Shown: positions 8,718 through 18,072, counted from the first letter of the stretch. The stretch is 64,000 bases of DNA from Anaerococcus sp. Marseille-P3915 (GCF_900258475.1 NZ_LT984887.1:1468593-1532592), one strand, 5' to 3'. Numbers and translations are program-made. Notes: a model not told the origin generated them from the sequence alone.

Positions 8718-9296
8718 TTATACATTAATACCCATAAAATCGATTTCCTTTTCAATTAATTTTGCTTCTAAAACAATATTTGTTTCTGCCTTTTCATCAT
8801 TTAAAATCTTTAGAAGCTTATCTATAGCAAAATCAACCTGGTCGGAAATTCTCTGATCTATGGAAATTATGGCTTGGTTGGTAAAGTCTGTAACATGGAT
8901 ATTGTCAAAACCTATAATGCCAAGATCTTCAGGTATTTTTATTTCTTCATTTGCCATAAATTTATAGGCCTTTACGGCAAGCCTATCTAACTCAAATTGG
9001 ATTGGGTCAAATTCTGGGTTTTTCCTTAGAAAACCAATTAATTTCAAGAGGTCTTACTCTGGGTCTTTTACTTTAAATTCAACAAAATTCGCTTCATCAT
9101 AATACTTATAAAGAACCTCGACAAAACCTGATTTTTTGGCAATATAGGACCTAGACATATAAGCAGTATCCAAAGGACACATAGAGGGGTTTCTTGTAAG
9201 AATTATCCTTAAAAAGCTTGACAGTCTGGTCTATAGCCTCAATTTCATCTATATAGACGTTTACAATTTTCTTGTCAGTTGTTTTAACATCCTTTT
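8718..9296 (-). pseudogene. broken LacI-family transcriptional regulator (effector domain only)
   Basis: The last 109 codons (8718-9047) read as the C-terminal half of a LacI/PurR periplasmic-binding-like domain, with IPEDLGIIGFDNIHVTDF followed by a typical dimer-interface end. Upstream, out-of-frame pieces continue the fold (VKTTDKKIVNVYIDEIEA; PLDTAYMSRSYIAKKSGF), giving at least two frame breaks. The helix-turn-helix N terminus is missing, and the remnant stops at the edge of the small mobile element at 9308-9574. It may once have controlled a sugar operon; no such operon survives beside it. Confidence 0.75.
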
Positions 9297-9307
9297 AGGA
9301 TAAGAAA

Positions 9308-9574
9308 AAGGGGCTGTTGCAGAATGAATAAATCGTCGCCAATTCATTAGAGGAACCTTGTGAAAAGTCTCACACGCCGACGGGCTAATTACCTCCATGA
9401 GCCGGCAGGCAAACCGAAGCCGACGGTCGGCCCAAAAATTTTCCACATGAGTCTCAAGGAGCCGACGGGCTTTTCTCGCTTCGCTCGAGTGCTCCGCACG
9501 GGTCCTCCATGAGCCGGACAGGCTATCTTCTAATAATGGGACGATAGTTATTCATAGTTTTGCAACAGCCCCTT
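9308..9574. mobile_element. MITE-like element with 14-bp terminal inverted repeats
   Basis: A 267-bp non-coding segment begins AAGGGGCTGTTGCA and ends with the exact reverse complement TGCAACAGCCCCTT. The next bases inside both ends are also similar (ATGAATAA in each). The interior is GC-rich and full of GAGCCGACGGGCT-like strings also found around the tRNA array, plus small hairpins (GTGC-TCC-GCAC). No ORF of transposase type. The end sequence resembles ends I know from IS1182-like elements, so it may be mobilised in trans. No clear target duplication was seen. Confidence 0.65.
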
Positions 9575-9596
9575 AATTCTTTGTTATTTATAATAT

Positions 9597-10334
9597 TTAG
9601 CCAAATAAATGTCCCAAGAAGTAAGGCAATTGATTGCGCCAAGATGGCCAATCGTGAGGCACATCATAGCCCCACTCATCAAACCAGGCAGGGATTTGCT
9701 TAGCTTCAAAGGCTTGCTTTAAGGTATAGAATGATGGCAGGCCATCATCTTCCCAAGCTCCGTGGCCTGTGCAAACAATAATATCTCCAGCCCTGTACTT
9801 ATCCAAAAACCAAGGGTCGTTTTGATTCCATAAATAATCTGCCGGACTATTTTCATAAACTACCATATCTGACCCATAGTCGCCCCCAAAGAACCTAACA
9901 TCATAAACTCCAGATAGGGCCAGAGTCTTAGCAAATACATCAGGATGCCTTAGGTAGAAATTGACAGCGTGAAAGGCTCCCATCGAACAACCTGTTGTCA
10001 TCATTGGGTCAAACCAAACGGTCTTATGCTTTATAAAGGGAATAGCCTCTTCAATTATATATTTATCGTACTGGTTATGGGCAAGGGCCCTATCGTGCAT
10101 AGATTTATTAGCTAGCCAAGATTCTCCATCAATAGAAGATAGGGTAAAAAATTGAACCCTACCTGCTTCTATAAAGTCTTTGGCAGCATCAATCATGCCA
10201 AAGTCGGCAAATTCGTTGTGACTTCCCCCAGATGATGGGAAAACTAGGACAGGCATTCCCGAATAGCCATACCTATTCATATACATTTCCCTGCCCAAAA
10301 TCCCCGAATAATGGCTTAAAAATTCAACGTGCAT
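9597..10334 (-). CDS. alpha/beta-fold esterase (COG4947-like)
   Basis: A 245-residue putative esterase. The nucleophile elbow GCSMGA places the serine at residue 117, with VFPSSGGSHNEFADFGM near the N terminus as the oxyanion region; a His in YDVPHDWPSW near the C terminus is the likely base. No signal peptide. Its ATG (RBS AGGAGG) overlaps the stop codon of the upstream ATP-grasp gene as TAATG, so the two are translationally coupled. The same esterase/ATP-grasp pairing is one I recall from other Firmicutes, which suggests a joint pathway in which a ligated product or protecting ester is cleaved. The substrate is not known. Confidence 0.8.
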   Translation of the reverse strand: MHVEFLSHYSGILGREMYMNRYGYSGMPVLVFPSSGGSHNEFADFGMIDAAKDFIEAGRVQFFTLSSIDGESWLANKSMHDRALAHNQYDKYIIEEAIPFIKHKTVWFDPMMTTGCSMGAFHAVNFYLRHPDVFAKTLALSGVYDVRFFGGDYGSDMVVYENSPADYLWNQNDPWFLDKYRAGDIIVCTGHGAWEDDGLPSFYTLKQAFEAKQIPAWFDEWGYDVPHDWPSWRNQLPYFLGHLFG

Positions 10335-11506
10335 TAGTCCTCCTTGTGCTTGTGGACAAAATCAATGATTTGGTCAATATCACTTACATCATCAGTCGTG
10401 ATTATATATTTAAAATCACCCTGGATTGAAGCAAAGGCCTTTTCAGCGCGACTTGCTTCCTTGACCCTATCGCCAAATTTTGCCCTGATATCATCTTCGT
10501 AATGGCAATAAGTATAAATATCTCTTTGGCTTAGACCAAGGGCATTGTGAGGAGCCTTTGGTATTTTAGAAATCTTCTCACCCTTAACCATTCTGGCATA
10601 GATATCATAAAGATCAATTGCAAAGGCGTGATTATAGACATCTATAGCATAGCCACCTGTAACCCTATTATTGTATTCTATAGCTATATAAGACCCATCA
10701 GCCCTTTTGAAAAACTCAATATGGAAAAATCTCCCCTTCATGCCAAATGCCTTGACAGCAGCCCTGCCATATTCGACGATTTTTGGATCGAGGTCACTTT
10801 TTACAATAAAAGCTAGATCAAGCTGGTCACGGACAAGCTCAAGGGTAGGAATGGTGTGATAAAGACCAGTTTCAAAAATTATCTCCCCATCCATATCAAC
10901 AATCCCATCATAGGTACAAAGAAGACCATCTTCGACATAAGGCTCTATGAAATATTCTATAGACCTATCCCGCTTGGCTAAAAAATCATTAGCATCGGCC
11001 TCATTTTCAATCTTAAAAGTCCCACCAGCCCCAACACCATTATCAGGCTTAGCCACAAAAGGATAGGAAATTTCTTCAACAACTTTTTTAAAATCAGCAT
11101 CATTTCTAATCACATAACCATCAAGGACAGGAACACCAGCCTCCTTGAAATACTTTTTCATTCTAGACTTATACTTAAATTTAAGAAGGTCATCCGGCTT
11201 AAGGCCTGGTATATTAAATTGTTCACGAAGCTTAGCATCAAGCATCAACCAATATTCATTGTGGCTTTCAAGCCCACCAATAGGCCCATGCTTATAAAAC
11301 AAAAAGGCCACAGCCCTCTTAACTTCATCAAGATTTTCTAGAGAATCAACCCTAAAATATTCTCCAAGAGAGCCCTTAAGCTCATCAGATAAGTTCTCAT
11401 AAGGCTCATCTCCTATACCCAAAACATTGACTCCATTAGCCCTTAGGCGGTGGGAGAAATTTTGAAAATTTGGTGGAAAATGAGGAGAGATTATTATAAA
11501 ATTCAT
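10334..11506 (-). CDS. ATP-grasp ligase (carboxylate-amine/thiol ligase fold)
   Basis: A 390-residue ATP-grasp enzyme. The central domain carries SYPFVAKPDNGVGAGGTFKI (lysine and glycine-rich loop of the ATP site), FIEPYVEDGLLCTYDGIVD, and metal-binding FHIEFFKRADGSYIAIEYNN with the Glu and Asn expected for Mg-ATP. The family activates a carboxylate as acyl-phosphate and joins it to an amine or thiol. It is translated ahead of, and coupled to, the esterase gene. RBS AAGGAAT precedes the ATG. The pair could make or modify a peptide-like small molecule, but the substrate cannot be deduced. Confidence 0.82.
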   Translation of the reverse strand: MNFIIISPHFPPNFQNFSHRLRANGVNVLGIGDEPYENLSDELKGSLGEYFRVDSLENLDEVKRAVAFLFYKHGPIGGLESHNEYWLMLDAKLREQFNIPGLKPDDLLKFKYKSRMKKYFKEAGVPVLDGYVIRNDADFKKVVEEISYPFVAKPDNGVGAGGTFKIENEADANDFLAKRDRSIEYFIEPYVEDGLLCTYDGIVDMDGEIIFETGLYHTIPTLELVRDQLDLAFIVKSDLDPKIVEYGRAAVKAFGMKGRFFHIEFFKRADGSYIAIEYNNRVTGGYAIDVYNHAFAIDLYDIYARMVKGEKISKIPKAPHNALGLSQRDIYTYCHYEDDIRAKFGDRVKEASRAEKAFASIQGDFKYIITTDDVSDIDQIIDFVHKHKED

Positions 11507-11765
11507 TTTTCTTATTCCTTTCTTTTTTATCCAATATAAGTTATCTTAGGGGGCTTCCCCCTAATAACCCCCTAGTTAAGGTTTTTTTATCCAAGATAAT
11601 AATATTATTATATGCTTTTTTTTAGTGATACAATATTATGTAGTATTTTTCTTTGTAACTTTATTGCTTAATAAATTATTTTTATTTGCTATTTTTCTTC
11701 GTAACTATATCTTATAGTAAATGATTGTCATCAAGCTGATGACTTCGCCAAAGGGGGAGGGCCAA

Positions 11766-11877
11766 GGACCCTTTCGCATGGGTCCTCATCGGACGGAAAC
11801 CCGTTTGCTACGCAAACTCCTCCGTGCTACCGCACTATGTTTCCGGCATAAACGCCCCAAATCAAGGGGCGTTTATG
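11766..11877 (+). ncRNA. candidate structured RNA: covarying hairpin cluster, copy A
   Basis: GGACCC...GGGTCC (11766-11785) is followed by an outer stem GGAAAC (11795-11800) with GTTTCC (11839-11844). The outer stem encloses GTTTGC-TAC-GCAAAC (11803-11817) and GTGC-TACC-GCAC (11824-11835). After it comes a 12-bp hairpin, CATAAACGCCCC with GGGGCGTTTATG around loop AAATCAA (11847-11877). Copies at 55690-55772, 18073-18155 and 18361-18443 keep the order while changing stem bases in pairs. Whether it is transcribed is not known. Confidence 0.6.
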
Positions 11878-12587
11878 TCCCCCTTAAACCCCTCCCCGTT
11901 ACACCCCGCAAGCGACTCCTTAGCGGAGGGCAAAATATGTAGATTTTTTTCAAAAATCTTCTTTAGTATAGCAGTTTGCTTCGTATGTAGGTGGCCTTGT
12001 TCTTACTGATTTAAAATCAAAAATCCCCTAAAAATCACAATCTAGTCCAAATAGGAATTTTATAGTTACTTGTCATCTTAGTAGTTACAATATTTTTATT
12101 TAAGTATGGTTGTCAGTGTGATTTTCTTAACGGTGACTTTTTATTTTAAATCTCCCCATAGATTAGTATTTTAGACCCTATTATCGCAATGTTTGCCAAA
12201 GGCAAACGAGCCTTAGCCCTACTTTGACGTCGATATTCTCTCAGAATACAGAATAATTCTCCCATGGTCGTGAGATTTTGTAAATGGAGATGCCGTTAAG
12301 AAAATCTCCTGACGCACGAGTACAAATTATAATTCTGTAACTACTGAGATGTAGAGTATATACAAAACATAAATTTGGACTAGATTGAGATTTTTAGGCA
12401 TCGGAATGTCAAAATCAGTAGGAATAAAGATGGCTAGTACAAAGAGTTTTGCCTACTTATAGAGGATTGCCGTTAGGCAATCTTCACTGTTCGCACTCCG
12501 CCTAAGGAGCAGAGGGGGTGAGGGAAAAGGGGGTTTAAGGGGGAAATGTAGGACTCCCCAAAAGTTGTAGCTAGAAAAGAGGCTGCA

Positions 12588-13136
12588 ATGAAAAAATATA
12601 GTTTAGAATTAAAGAAAAAAGTAATAAAAGAATACGAAGAAGGCGAAATAAGTTTAAATAAATTAGCAAGAAAATATAAAATAAAAAGTCCCAAAAGCAT
12701 AAGAGAATGGGTAAGAAAAAGCAAAATATTTGGTGAAACTAGTCTAGAAAATCCTAAAATCAACGAATATCCTTTAGAAATAAAGCAAAGTGTGATAAAA
12801 TGTGCCTTAACAGGAGATTTAAATTTTAGGGAAATATCTGATAAATTTGGAATAAGAGATCCGAAAACAGTAAGTTCTTGGGTAAAAAACTTTCAAAAAG
12901 AAAAAAACTTCCCTAAAATCAATCTAACAATAGATTTAAAGGAAGAATACTTAGACATGAAGAAGAAAAATAAAAAGAAAGACTACACCGAAAAAGAAAT
13001 CCAAGAAATCCTAGAAGAAAACCTCCACCTAAGAATAGAAAATGACTATTTAAAAGAACTCAGGAGGTTGGTATTAGAAGAAGACTTGACAGATGCGATA
13101 AACAATACAAACAAACCAGAGCAATCTGCAAAGTAA
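12588..13136 (+). CDS. IS3-family transposase, OrfA (helix-turn-helix subunit)
   Basis: A 182-residue DNA-binding subunit with two tandem helix-turn-helix units: LNKLARKYKIKSPKSIREWV (about 21-40) and FREISDKFGIRDPKTVSSWV (about 79-98). A basic stretch and a coiled coil (EKEIQEILEENLHLRIENDY) follow. It recognises the element ends and multimerises with OrfB. The double HTH resembles IS150-group OrfA. Ribosomes slipping at 13049-13055 would make the fused OrfAB transposase. Confidence 0.9.
   Translation: MKKYSLELKKKVIKEYEEGEISLNKLARKYKIKSPKSIREWVRKSKIFGETSLENPKINEYPLEIKQSVIKCALTGDLNFREISDKFGIRDPKTVSSWVKNFQKEKNFPKINLTIDLKEEYLDMKKKNKKKDYTEKEIQEILEENLHLRIENDYLKELRRLVLEEDLTDAINNTNKPEQSAK
13049..13055 (+). 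other. -1 ribosomal frameshift site of the IS3 element
   Basis: T TTA AAA in the OrfA frame is a canonical X XXY YYZ slippery heptamer. The -1 frame is open from here through the orfB ATG to the orfB stop (FKRTQEVGIRRRL and onward), so slippage yields one OrfAB protein. Confidence 0.6.
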
Positions 13137-13207
13137 TAACCAGCCTCCGTGAGAACTATCAATTAAAAGACATACTAAAAGTAGTAAAAATAAGCCAATC
13201 AACCTAC

Positions 13208-14020
13208 ATGTACTGGCAAAGAAAAGAAAAAGAAGAAAATCCAGACGCTGAAATACTAGAAAAAATACTAGAAATAAGAAAAAAACATGAAGATTGGGGA
13301 TGTAAAAGAATCCATGGATATCTAAGCAGAAGCATAAAAATAAACATAAAAAAAGTTCATAGAATAATAAAAGAAAATAACCTACAAGTAAGAACATATC
13401 ACAAGAAAAATGGAAAATACAACTCATATAGAGGAGAAGTAGGAAAAGTAGCAGACAATATAATAGATAGAAATTTCAAATCAGAAAAACCACACAAAAA
13501 AATAACAACAGACACAACAGAATTCAAATACTATGAAAAAGACAAATCAAACAACTATCAAATAAAAAAACTTTACTTAAACCCATACTTAGATATGTAC
13601 AACTCAGAAATAATAAGTTATTCAATAAGTAAAAGCCCAAACTATGCAGCAGTAGAAAAAGCCCTAGATAAAGCATTAGAAATAACAAAAGATCAAACAG
13701 AAGTAATCTACCATTCAGACCAAGGCTGGCTGTATCAGATACCAAGATATGTAGAAAAGTTAAAATATAAAGACATAATCCAATCAATGTCAAGAAAAGG
13801 CAACTGCCTAGACAACTCCATAATGGAAAACTTCTTCTCAATAATAAAGCAAGAAATGTACAACAAAAAAACATTTCATAGCTACAAAGAATTAGAAAGA
13901 GCAATAATTAAATACATGGACTATTACAACAATGAACGAATAAAAGAGAAATTAGGCTTTATGAGTCCAGTAGAATATAGAGAAAATAGGTCGAAAGAAA
14001 AAATCAGTATATTATCTTGA
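13208..14020 (+). CDS. IS3-family transposase, OrfB (DDE integrase domain)
   Basis: The catalytic subunit with an rve-type DDE core. The first Asp is in KITTDTTEF, the second in VIYHSDQGW, and the Glu in NSIMENFFSIIKQE, with the usual spacing of IS3 enzymes; the C-terminal YYNNERIKEKLGFMSPVEYR is the family hallmark. An HTH_21-like region (KHEDWGCKRIHGYL) precedes the core. The ATG at 13208 is only the first in the frame. The functional product is probably the frameshifted OrfAB starting at 12588. No internal stops, so the element may be active. Confidence 0.9.
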   Translation: MYWQRKEKEENPDAEILEKILEIRKKHEDWGCKRIHGYLSRSIKINIKKVHRIIKENNLQVRTYHKKNGKYNSYRGEVGKVADNIIDRNFKSEKPHKKITTDTTEFKYYEKDKSNNYQIKKLYLNPYLDMYNSEIISYSISKSPNYAAVEKALDKALEITKDQTEVIYHSDQGWLYQIPRYVEKLKYKDIIQSMSRKGNCLDNSIMENFFSIIKQEMYNKKTFHSYKELERAIIKYMDYYNNERIKEKLGFMSPVEYRENRSKEKISILS

Positions 14021-14296
14021 TAAATCGCCCTTTTCTATAGAAAAGGGCCACCATCAATCTATAATATATTTGTATTGTAAGAAATTGAGCTACAACTTTT
14101 TGGGGGTACCATAAAAGCTGGAGGGGGCCTCTGCCGCCCCCTTAGCGTTCCACCTTATTACGAAGATTCAATAATAAATAATCATAATTTAATAAAAGAT
14201 AAAATAACGAAGAATTAAACTAAATAATAATATTATCTTGGATAATAAAACCCCCAATAATAACATATTATTTTATTGTAAAACAATCATCCAATT

Positions 14297-15091
14297 TTAT
14301 TGTAAAACAAATTCCAAACATTCTAATAAATATTTTGCCCAATCCTCTTCCGAATGGGTATCTCCGCTTATTATTTTTAATTTTATATTTTCAATTGGAA
14401 TCCCTGCCTTTATTAGGAGATCATAATATTTTATCGATGAGTCTATATAGGCTTGGCTTATTTTTCTTTCTGCACTCTCTTCTGTGCCTACTTTGATGTA
14501 GATTTTTTGGTTGGCTTTTAGTCTTGCATCTTTAAAGTAACTTTCAAATTCATCCTTAAAAGCGAAGCTTGCTAGGGAGAATATGCCTAAGCTTCCGATT
14601 TTGCCTTGGTATTTTTCACCTATAAAGGCTGATATATTGGCTCCGGCTGATGAGCCTATCATTGATGTAAATTTCTTACTTTTTTTAGTCCTATATTTCT
14701 GGTCTATGAAGGGCTTTAAGGTATTTAAAATGAAATCTGCATAAGCATCCCCTTCTGGCCTTTCTATTCTTAAGTCTGCTAGGCTTTGATCAAGGGGCCA
14801 AGGGCTATATTCTGCCATCCTTGCTGGGCTATTGTCTATGGCTACTCCTATAAATTCTTTAAGATTTTTATTCTCCCTGATTGTTTCTATTAGGCCCCAG
14901 GATTTGCCTGAGTAGGATTCATTGTCAAAGAAAATATTTTGCCCATCGTGAAAGTAGACTACCGGATATTTTCTAGATTTATTTTGATAGTAGGATTTAG
15001 GTAAGATGACCCTTATCCTTCTTATTTCTTTTTTATAATCCATTTCTAGGTAATATTCTTCAAGAATATTTTCCCTTTTTATATTAGACAT
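14297..15091 (-). CDS. enterochelin-esterase-like alpha/beta hydrolase (Esterase D family)
   Basis: A 264-residue hydrolase of the Esterase/Fes-like group. YPVVYFHDGQNIFFDNESY near residue 43 is the usual oxyanion region, and the nucleophile elbow is GSSAGA around residue 148. GDTHSEEDWAKYL at the C terminus supplies the catalytic His. No signal peptide or membrane segment. RBS AAAGGAAA lies before the ATG. It follows the His-rich lipoprotein gene on the same strand but a terminator separates them. Possible roles are siderophore ester or xenobiotic ester hydrolysis; the substrate is not evident. Its 3' end abuts the right end of repeat element A. Confidence 0.82.
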   Translation of the reverse strand: MSNIKRENILEEYYLEMDYKKEIRRIRVILPKSYYQNKSRKYPVVYFHDGQNIFFDNESYSGKSWGLIETIRENKNLKEFIGVAIDNSPARMAEYSPWPLDQSLADLRIERPEGDAYADFILNTLKPFIDQKYRTKKSKKFTSMIGSSAGANISAFIGEKYQGKIGSLGIFSLASFAFKDEFESYFKDARLKANQKIYIKVGTEESAERKISQAYIDSSIKYYDLLIKAGIPIENIKLKIISGDTHSEEDWAKYLLECLEFVLQ

Positions 15092-15174
15092 GGCTTTTCC
15101 TTTCTTTTTATTTCTATAATTATATAATTTTATAAATATATATCAATAAAAAGGTCCTCTTGGTTATTTATATA

Positions 15175-15212
15175 TAAAAAATCCAGCCTATTTTAATCCA
15201 AGCTGGATTTTT
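15175..15212 (-). terminator. terminator of the His-rich lipoprotein gene
   Basis: The stem AAAAATCCAGC / GCTGGATTTTTT around an AT-rich loop has T-runs on both strands. It lies after the lipoprotein stop codon. Confidence 0.85.
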
Positions 15213-15266
15213 CTTAATCATGTATAGTTTTATATATCGATATGATTTCGAGTGAATATAAGGCCC

Positions 15267-15998
15267 TTAATCGTGGTGATGATGGTGTGTATAGGCCCAC
15301 TTGTCATGTTCTGTAAATATTATTCCTTGGGTCTTGTTGTATAAGATTATTCCATAAGCCTCAAAAGCTTCATCATGATCATGATCATTGTCTTCTTCAT
15401 CATGATCTTGGTGATTATGATCATGGTCCTCATGACCTTCATCCTCATGAAGCTCTTCCATAATTTCCTTATACTGGTTATTTTCTAAAAGATAAGCATC
15501 AAGTGGGGCTCCCTTTAGGTAGAGAATGTATTCATCATCTACTCCCAAGCCATTTGCAAAATCTACCCAAGATTGGTATTTGATTTCCTCATCTGGCCCC
15601 TTTTGATTATTTATTGAAAAATCGGTTAACTTTAGCTTATAGATTCCCTTTTCTATTGTATCGACTATTTTAAATTTACCAGAAAAAATAGACTTATGAA
15701 TCTCAGACCTATTATAGGTCTCCTGACTTTCTGTCTTTAGTCCAAAATCTTGACCATCCAAATCAGAATTAGATAAAAAATCTCCATCGAAGTCGCCCTT
15801 GTCATAAAAATTGAGCGAGCTATAGGCGTGAGGATTTGAAAATGAATCTTTTAGATTTTTGCCATCAAGAAAGCTAAAGACTTGTTCATTTAAGGATTTA
15901 GCTTGGCTTATTTGTTTTTTAGAATTTTCTTTTTCATAGCCTTTGCCTGCACATCCTACTAATATCAGGCAAAGCCCTAATAAAAATATTTTTTTCAT
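15267..15998 (-). CDS. His/Asp-rich lipoprotein, probable metal binder
   Basis: A 243-residue lipoprotein with a short lipobox signal (LCLILVGC, Cys about residue 16), so it is membrane-anchored outside the cell. The body has no domain I recognise. Residues about 190-215 form a strongly acidic His-rich tract (HDHNHQDHD, HDHD), and the protein ends in YTHHHHHD, both classic zinc, nickel or copper-binding features. The overall look recalls zinc-binding lipoproteins next to metal transporters, but no transporter is adjacent. It is monocistronic, with RBS GAAGGA. A role in metal buffering or capture is inferred only from composition. Confidence 0.75.
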   Translation of the reverse strand: MKKIFLLGLCLILVGCAGKGYEKENSKKQISQAKSLNEQVFSFLDGKNLKDSFSNPHAYSSLNFYDKGDFDGDFLSNSDLDGQDFGLKTESQETYNRSEIHKSIFSGKFKIVDTIEKGIYKLKLTDFSINNQKGPDEEIKYQSWVDFANGLGVDDEYILYLKGAPLDAYLLENNQYKEIMEELHEDEGHEDHDHNHQDHDEEDNDHDHDEAFEAYGIILYNKTQGIIFTEHDKWAYTHHHHHD

Positions 15999-16059
15999 AT
16001 CATTCCTTCATTATCAGTTATTAAAATATTTTACTCTTTTTTAAGCTTCCTTTAAATTT

Positions 16060-16082
16060 AAAAAGGCCCGTTTAAGGGCCTT
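16060..16082 (-). terminator. terminator of the nitroreductase gene
   Basis: The hairpin AAGGCCC-TTAAAC-GGGCCTT is followed by a T-run on the minus strand, immediately after the nitroreductase stop codon. Confidence 0.8.
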
Positions 16083-16480
16083 GCTTAAATAAATTTAAAT
16101 GTTTCTGATAGGTCTTTGCGGTTGGTGTGATTAGCAAGTGGTTTGCCATCACCATTGGCATAGCCTAAATCTATTAGGCAGACTATTTGCTCATTTTCTG
16201 GTAAATCTAGGGCCTTTGCAAGCTCATCTGGATCAAAGAAATTAATCCAACAAGAATCAACCCCTTCATAAGCAGCAGCAAGGACCATGTGGGTTGCCAC
16301 AATTGTCGCATCTTCCACACCAGAATCATACTTATCGCCAGGATATGTATATATATTATCCTTATCGAAGGCAACAACAAGCACTGTAGGTGCCCCATAA
16401 CGGCATGGTGTATGCTCATCTATTGGATTGTCAACACCTATTTGTACAATCTAAAATCGAACGTACTAATTTAAGATTAA

Positions 16481-17293
16481 CTAATAATATCTATTTAATC
16501 TTAAATGTCTATATTTAACTGGTGGCAAGTAACCTAAGGATCCATGGATCCTTAGGTTGTTGTACCAGTAAACATACTCTGATAGTTCTAATTTTAGTTG
16601 ATTTAAACTTCTAAATTCTTTCTGATAAACAAATTCTGTTTTCATTACCTTATTAAATGCTTCAGCTACAGCATTATCATAAGGACTTCCTTTTTTGCTT
16701 AAGGATCTTTCTATTCCAAATACAACTAGGATTTTATCTATGCTCTTATTATCAAATTCTCGTCCTCTATCTGTATGGAATATTTTTATTTTATTTAATG
16801 GATATCTTATTGAGTAAATTGCTTCTTTTACTAATTCAGCACTTTTATTTTTACCTGCTGCATAGCCTATTATTTCCCTGTTGTGTAAATCTATTATTGC
16901 ACATATATAGTTCCAGCTATTTCCTACTCTTACATAGGTTAAGTCACTTACACATGCTTCTAAAGATTCTCTATTATCAAAGTGTCTGTCTACTTTATTT
17001 TTTATTTGTTTATTGTTACATGTAGTTTTTTCTACCTTGTATTGTTTTACTGTATAGCTTGAGATTAAGGCGTGTTTTTTCATTACTTTACATATTTTTC
17101 TTCTTGATGCTATTATGCCTTGATTTTCTAGTTCTACTTTGATTTTTCTAGATCCATACGCGTTTTTACTTTTTCTGAATATTTCTTTGATTTTCTCTTC
17201 TAAAAGCTCTTCTGTTTTTAGGTTGTTTTTAGATTCTTCTTTGTTTATATGATAGTATATTAAGCTTCTTGTTATTCCTAAAAACTTACACAT
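16481..17293 (-). CDS. IS3-family transposase, OrfB (DDE integrase domain)
   Basis: A 270-residue catalytic subunit. DDE residues: Asp in ACVSDLTYVRVG, Asp in KIFHTDRGREF, and Glu in NAVAEAFNKVMKTE; the C-terminal WYNNLRIHGSLGYLPPVKYR is typical. The N-terminal LLEEKIKEIFRKSKNAYGSR is the HTH_21-like region. The -1 frame is open upstream to the end of orfA (KLIISNRDKYSISAMCKFLG), so a fused OrfAB is expected. Different in sequence from the IS at 12550. Confidence 0.93.
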   Translation of the reverse strand: MCKFLGITRSLIYYHINKEESKNNLKTEELLEEKIKEIFRKSKNAYGSRKIKVELENQGIIASRRKICKVMKKHALISSYTVKQYKVEKTTCNNKQIKNKVDRHFDNRESLEACVSDLTYVRVGNSWNYICAIIDLHNREIIGYAAGKNKSAELVKEAIYSIRYPLNKIKIFHTDRGREFDNKSIDKILVVFGIERSLSKKGSPYDNAVAEAFNKVMKTEFVYQKEFRSLNQLKLELSEYVYWYNNLRIHGSLGYLPPVKYRHLRLNRYY

Positions 17294-17334
17294 TGCACTA
17301 ATACTGTATTTATCTCTATTTGAGATTATGAGCT

Positions 17335-17610
<276 letters not shown>

Positions 17611-18072
17611 TTTAAAATCCTCCTATGATTTCTTATTATTTATTGTATCATATATTCGATTTTAATTTGTACTATTTATTGTATCCATACCATATAATAG
17701 CAAGAGTCTTTTTAGATTCTGCCACATATATTCTTTGAGGTTGGTTATTTTTAGCAGTAGGTGCAAGGCGACCAGCCTCAAGTACTCTCTCCAAATCATC
17801 CCTATCTAAGGCAAGACTAGCAAAATTCTTGCATGAATAACGCTCTTTAACTAAATCAATAAATTCCATAAAAACTCCCTTCTATCTATATTTACCCAAA
17901 AATTGCAAAAATAAAATAAAGCTGCTTAGTTAAGGTGAAAAGTAAGCAGTTCTTTTGAAATGCTTGGTGGGGCTTTATAGACTTGTCCTTGCGAATCGAA
18001 GATGAGCAATGGAAAGTCTTATGCCGTAGCCAGGGACTCGAACCGCCTCACACGCCGACGGGCTATCCACCT

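Larger units (their letters stand above)
12550..14111 (+). mobile_element. IS3-family insertion sequence inside repeat element A
   Basis: About 1.56 kb. The left end (GGACTCCCCAAAAGTTGTAGCT, trimmed here, 12551-12572) and the right end in reverse complement (GGTACCCCCAAAAAGTTGTA, 14088-14110) are imperfect inverted repeats. It carries a two-frame transposase (orfA, orfB) with a -1 slippery site. A palindrome (GCCCTTTTC / GAAAAGGGC, 14027-14048) follows orfB. The A-rich, codon-biased frames look intact. The exact edges are uncertain by one or two bases because no convincing target duplication is visible. Confidence 0.85.
11587..14245 (+). repeat. non-coding dyad-symmetric repeat element, copy A (split by an IS3 element)
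   Basis: One of four related intergenic elements. It is bounded by TTATCCAAGATAA (from 11587) and TTATCTTGGATAA (to 14245). Inside come an AT-rich stretch, a GC-rich hairpin module (about 11745-11945), a left arm (about 12027-12170), a centre with TTTGCCAAAGGCAAA, a right arm (about 12255-12400) that is an inverted, diverged copy of the left arm, and the start of a second GC-rich module. The last module is broken by the IS at 12550-14111; the AT-rich right end resumes at about 14160. The conserved string GGCATCGGAATGTCAAAA is at 12397-12414. Small reading frames in it are low in coding signal. Confidence 0.75.

Noticed and set aside
11721..12009. Small frames shared by copies A and C of the repeat element (for example 11721-11942 and 55586-55816)
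   Set aside because: The shared sequence is explained by the hairpin cluster; the frames have no start sites, and stem changes follow base pairing rather than codons.
15267..15998. Assignment of the His-rich lipoprotein to ZinT or ZnuA
   Set aside because: Only the His-rich tracts are similar; the fold-defining residues of those families are not visible.
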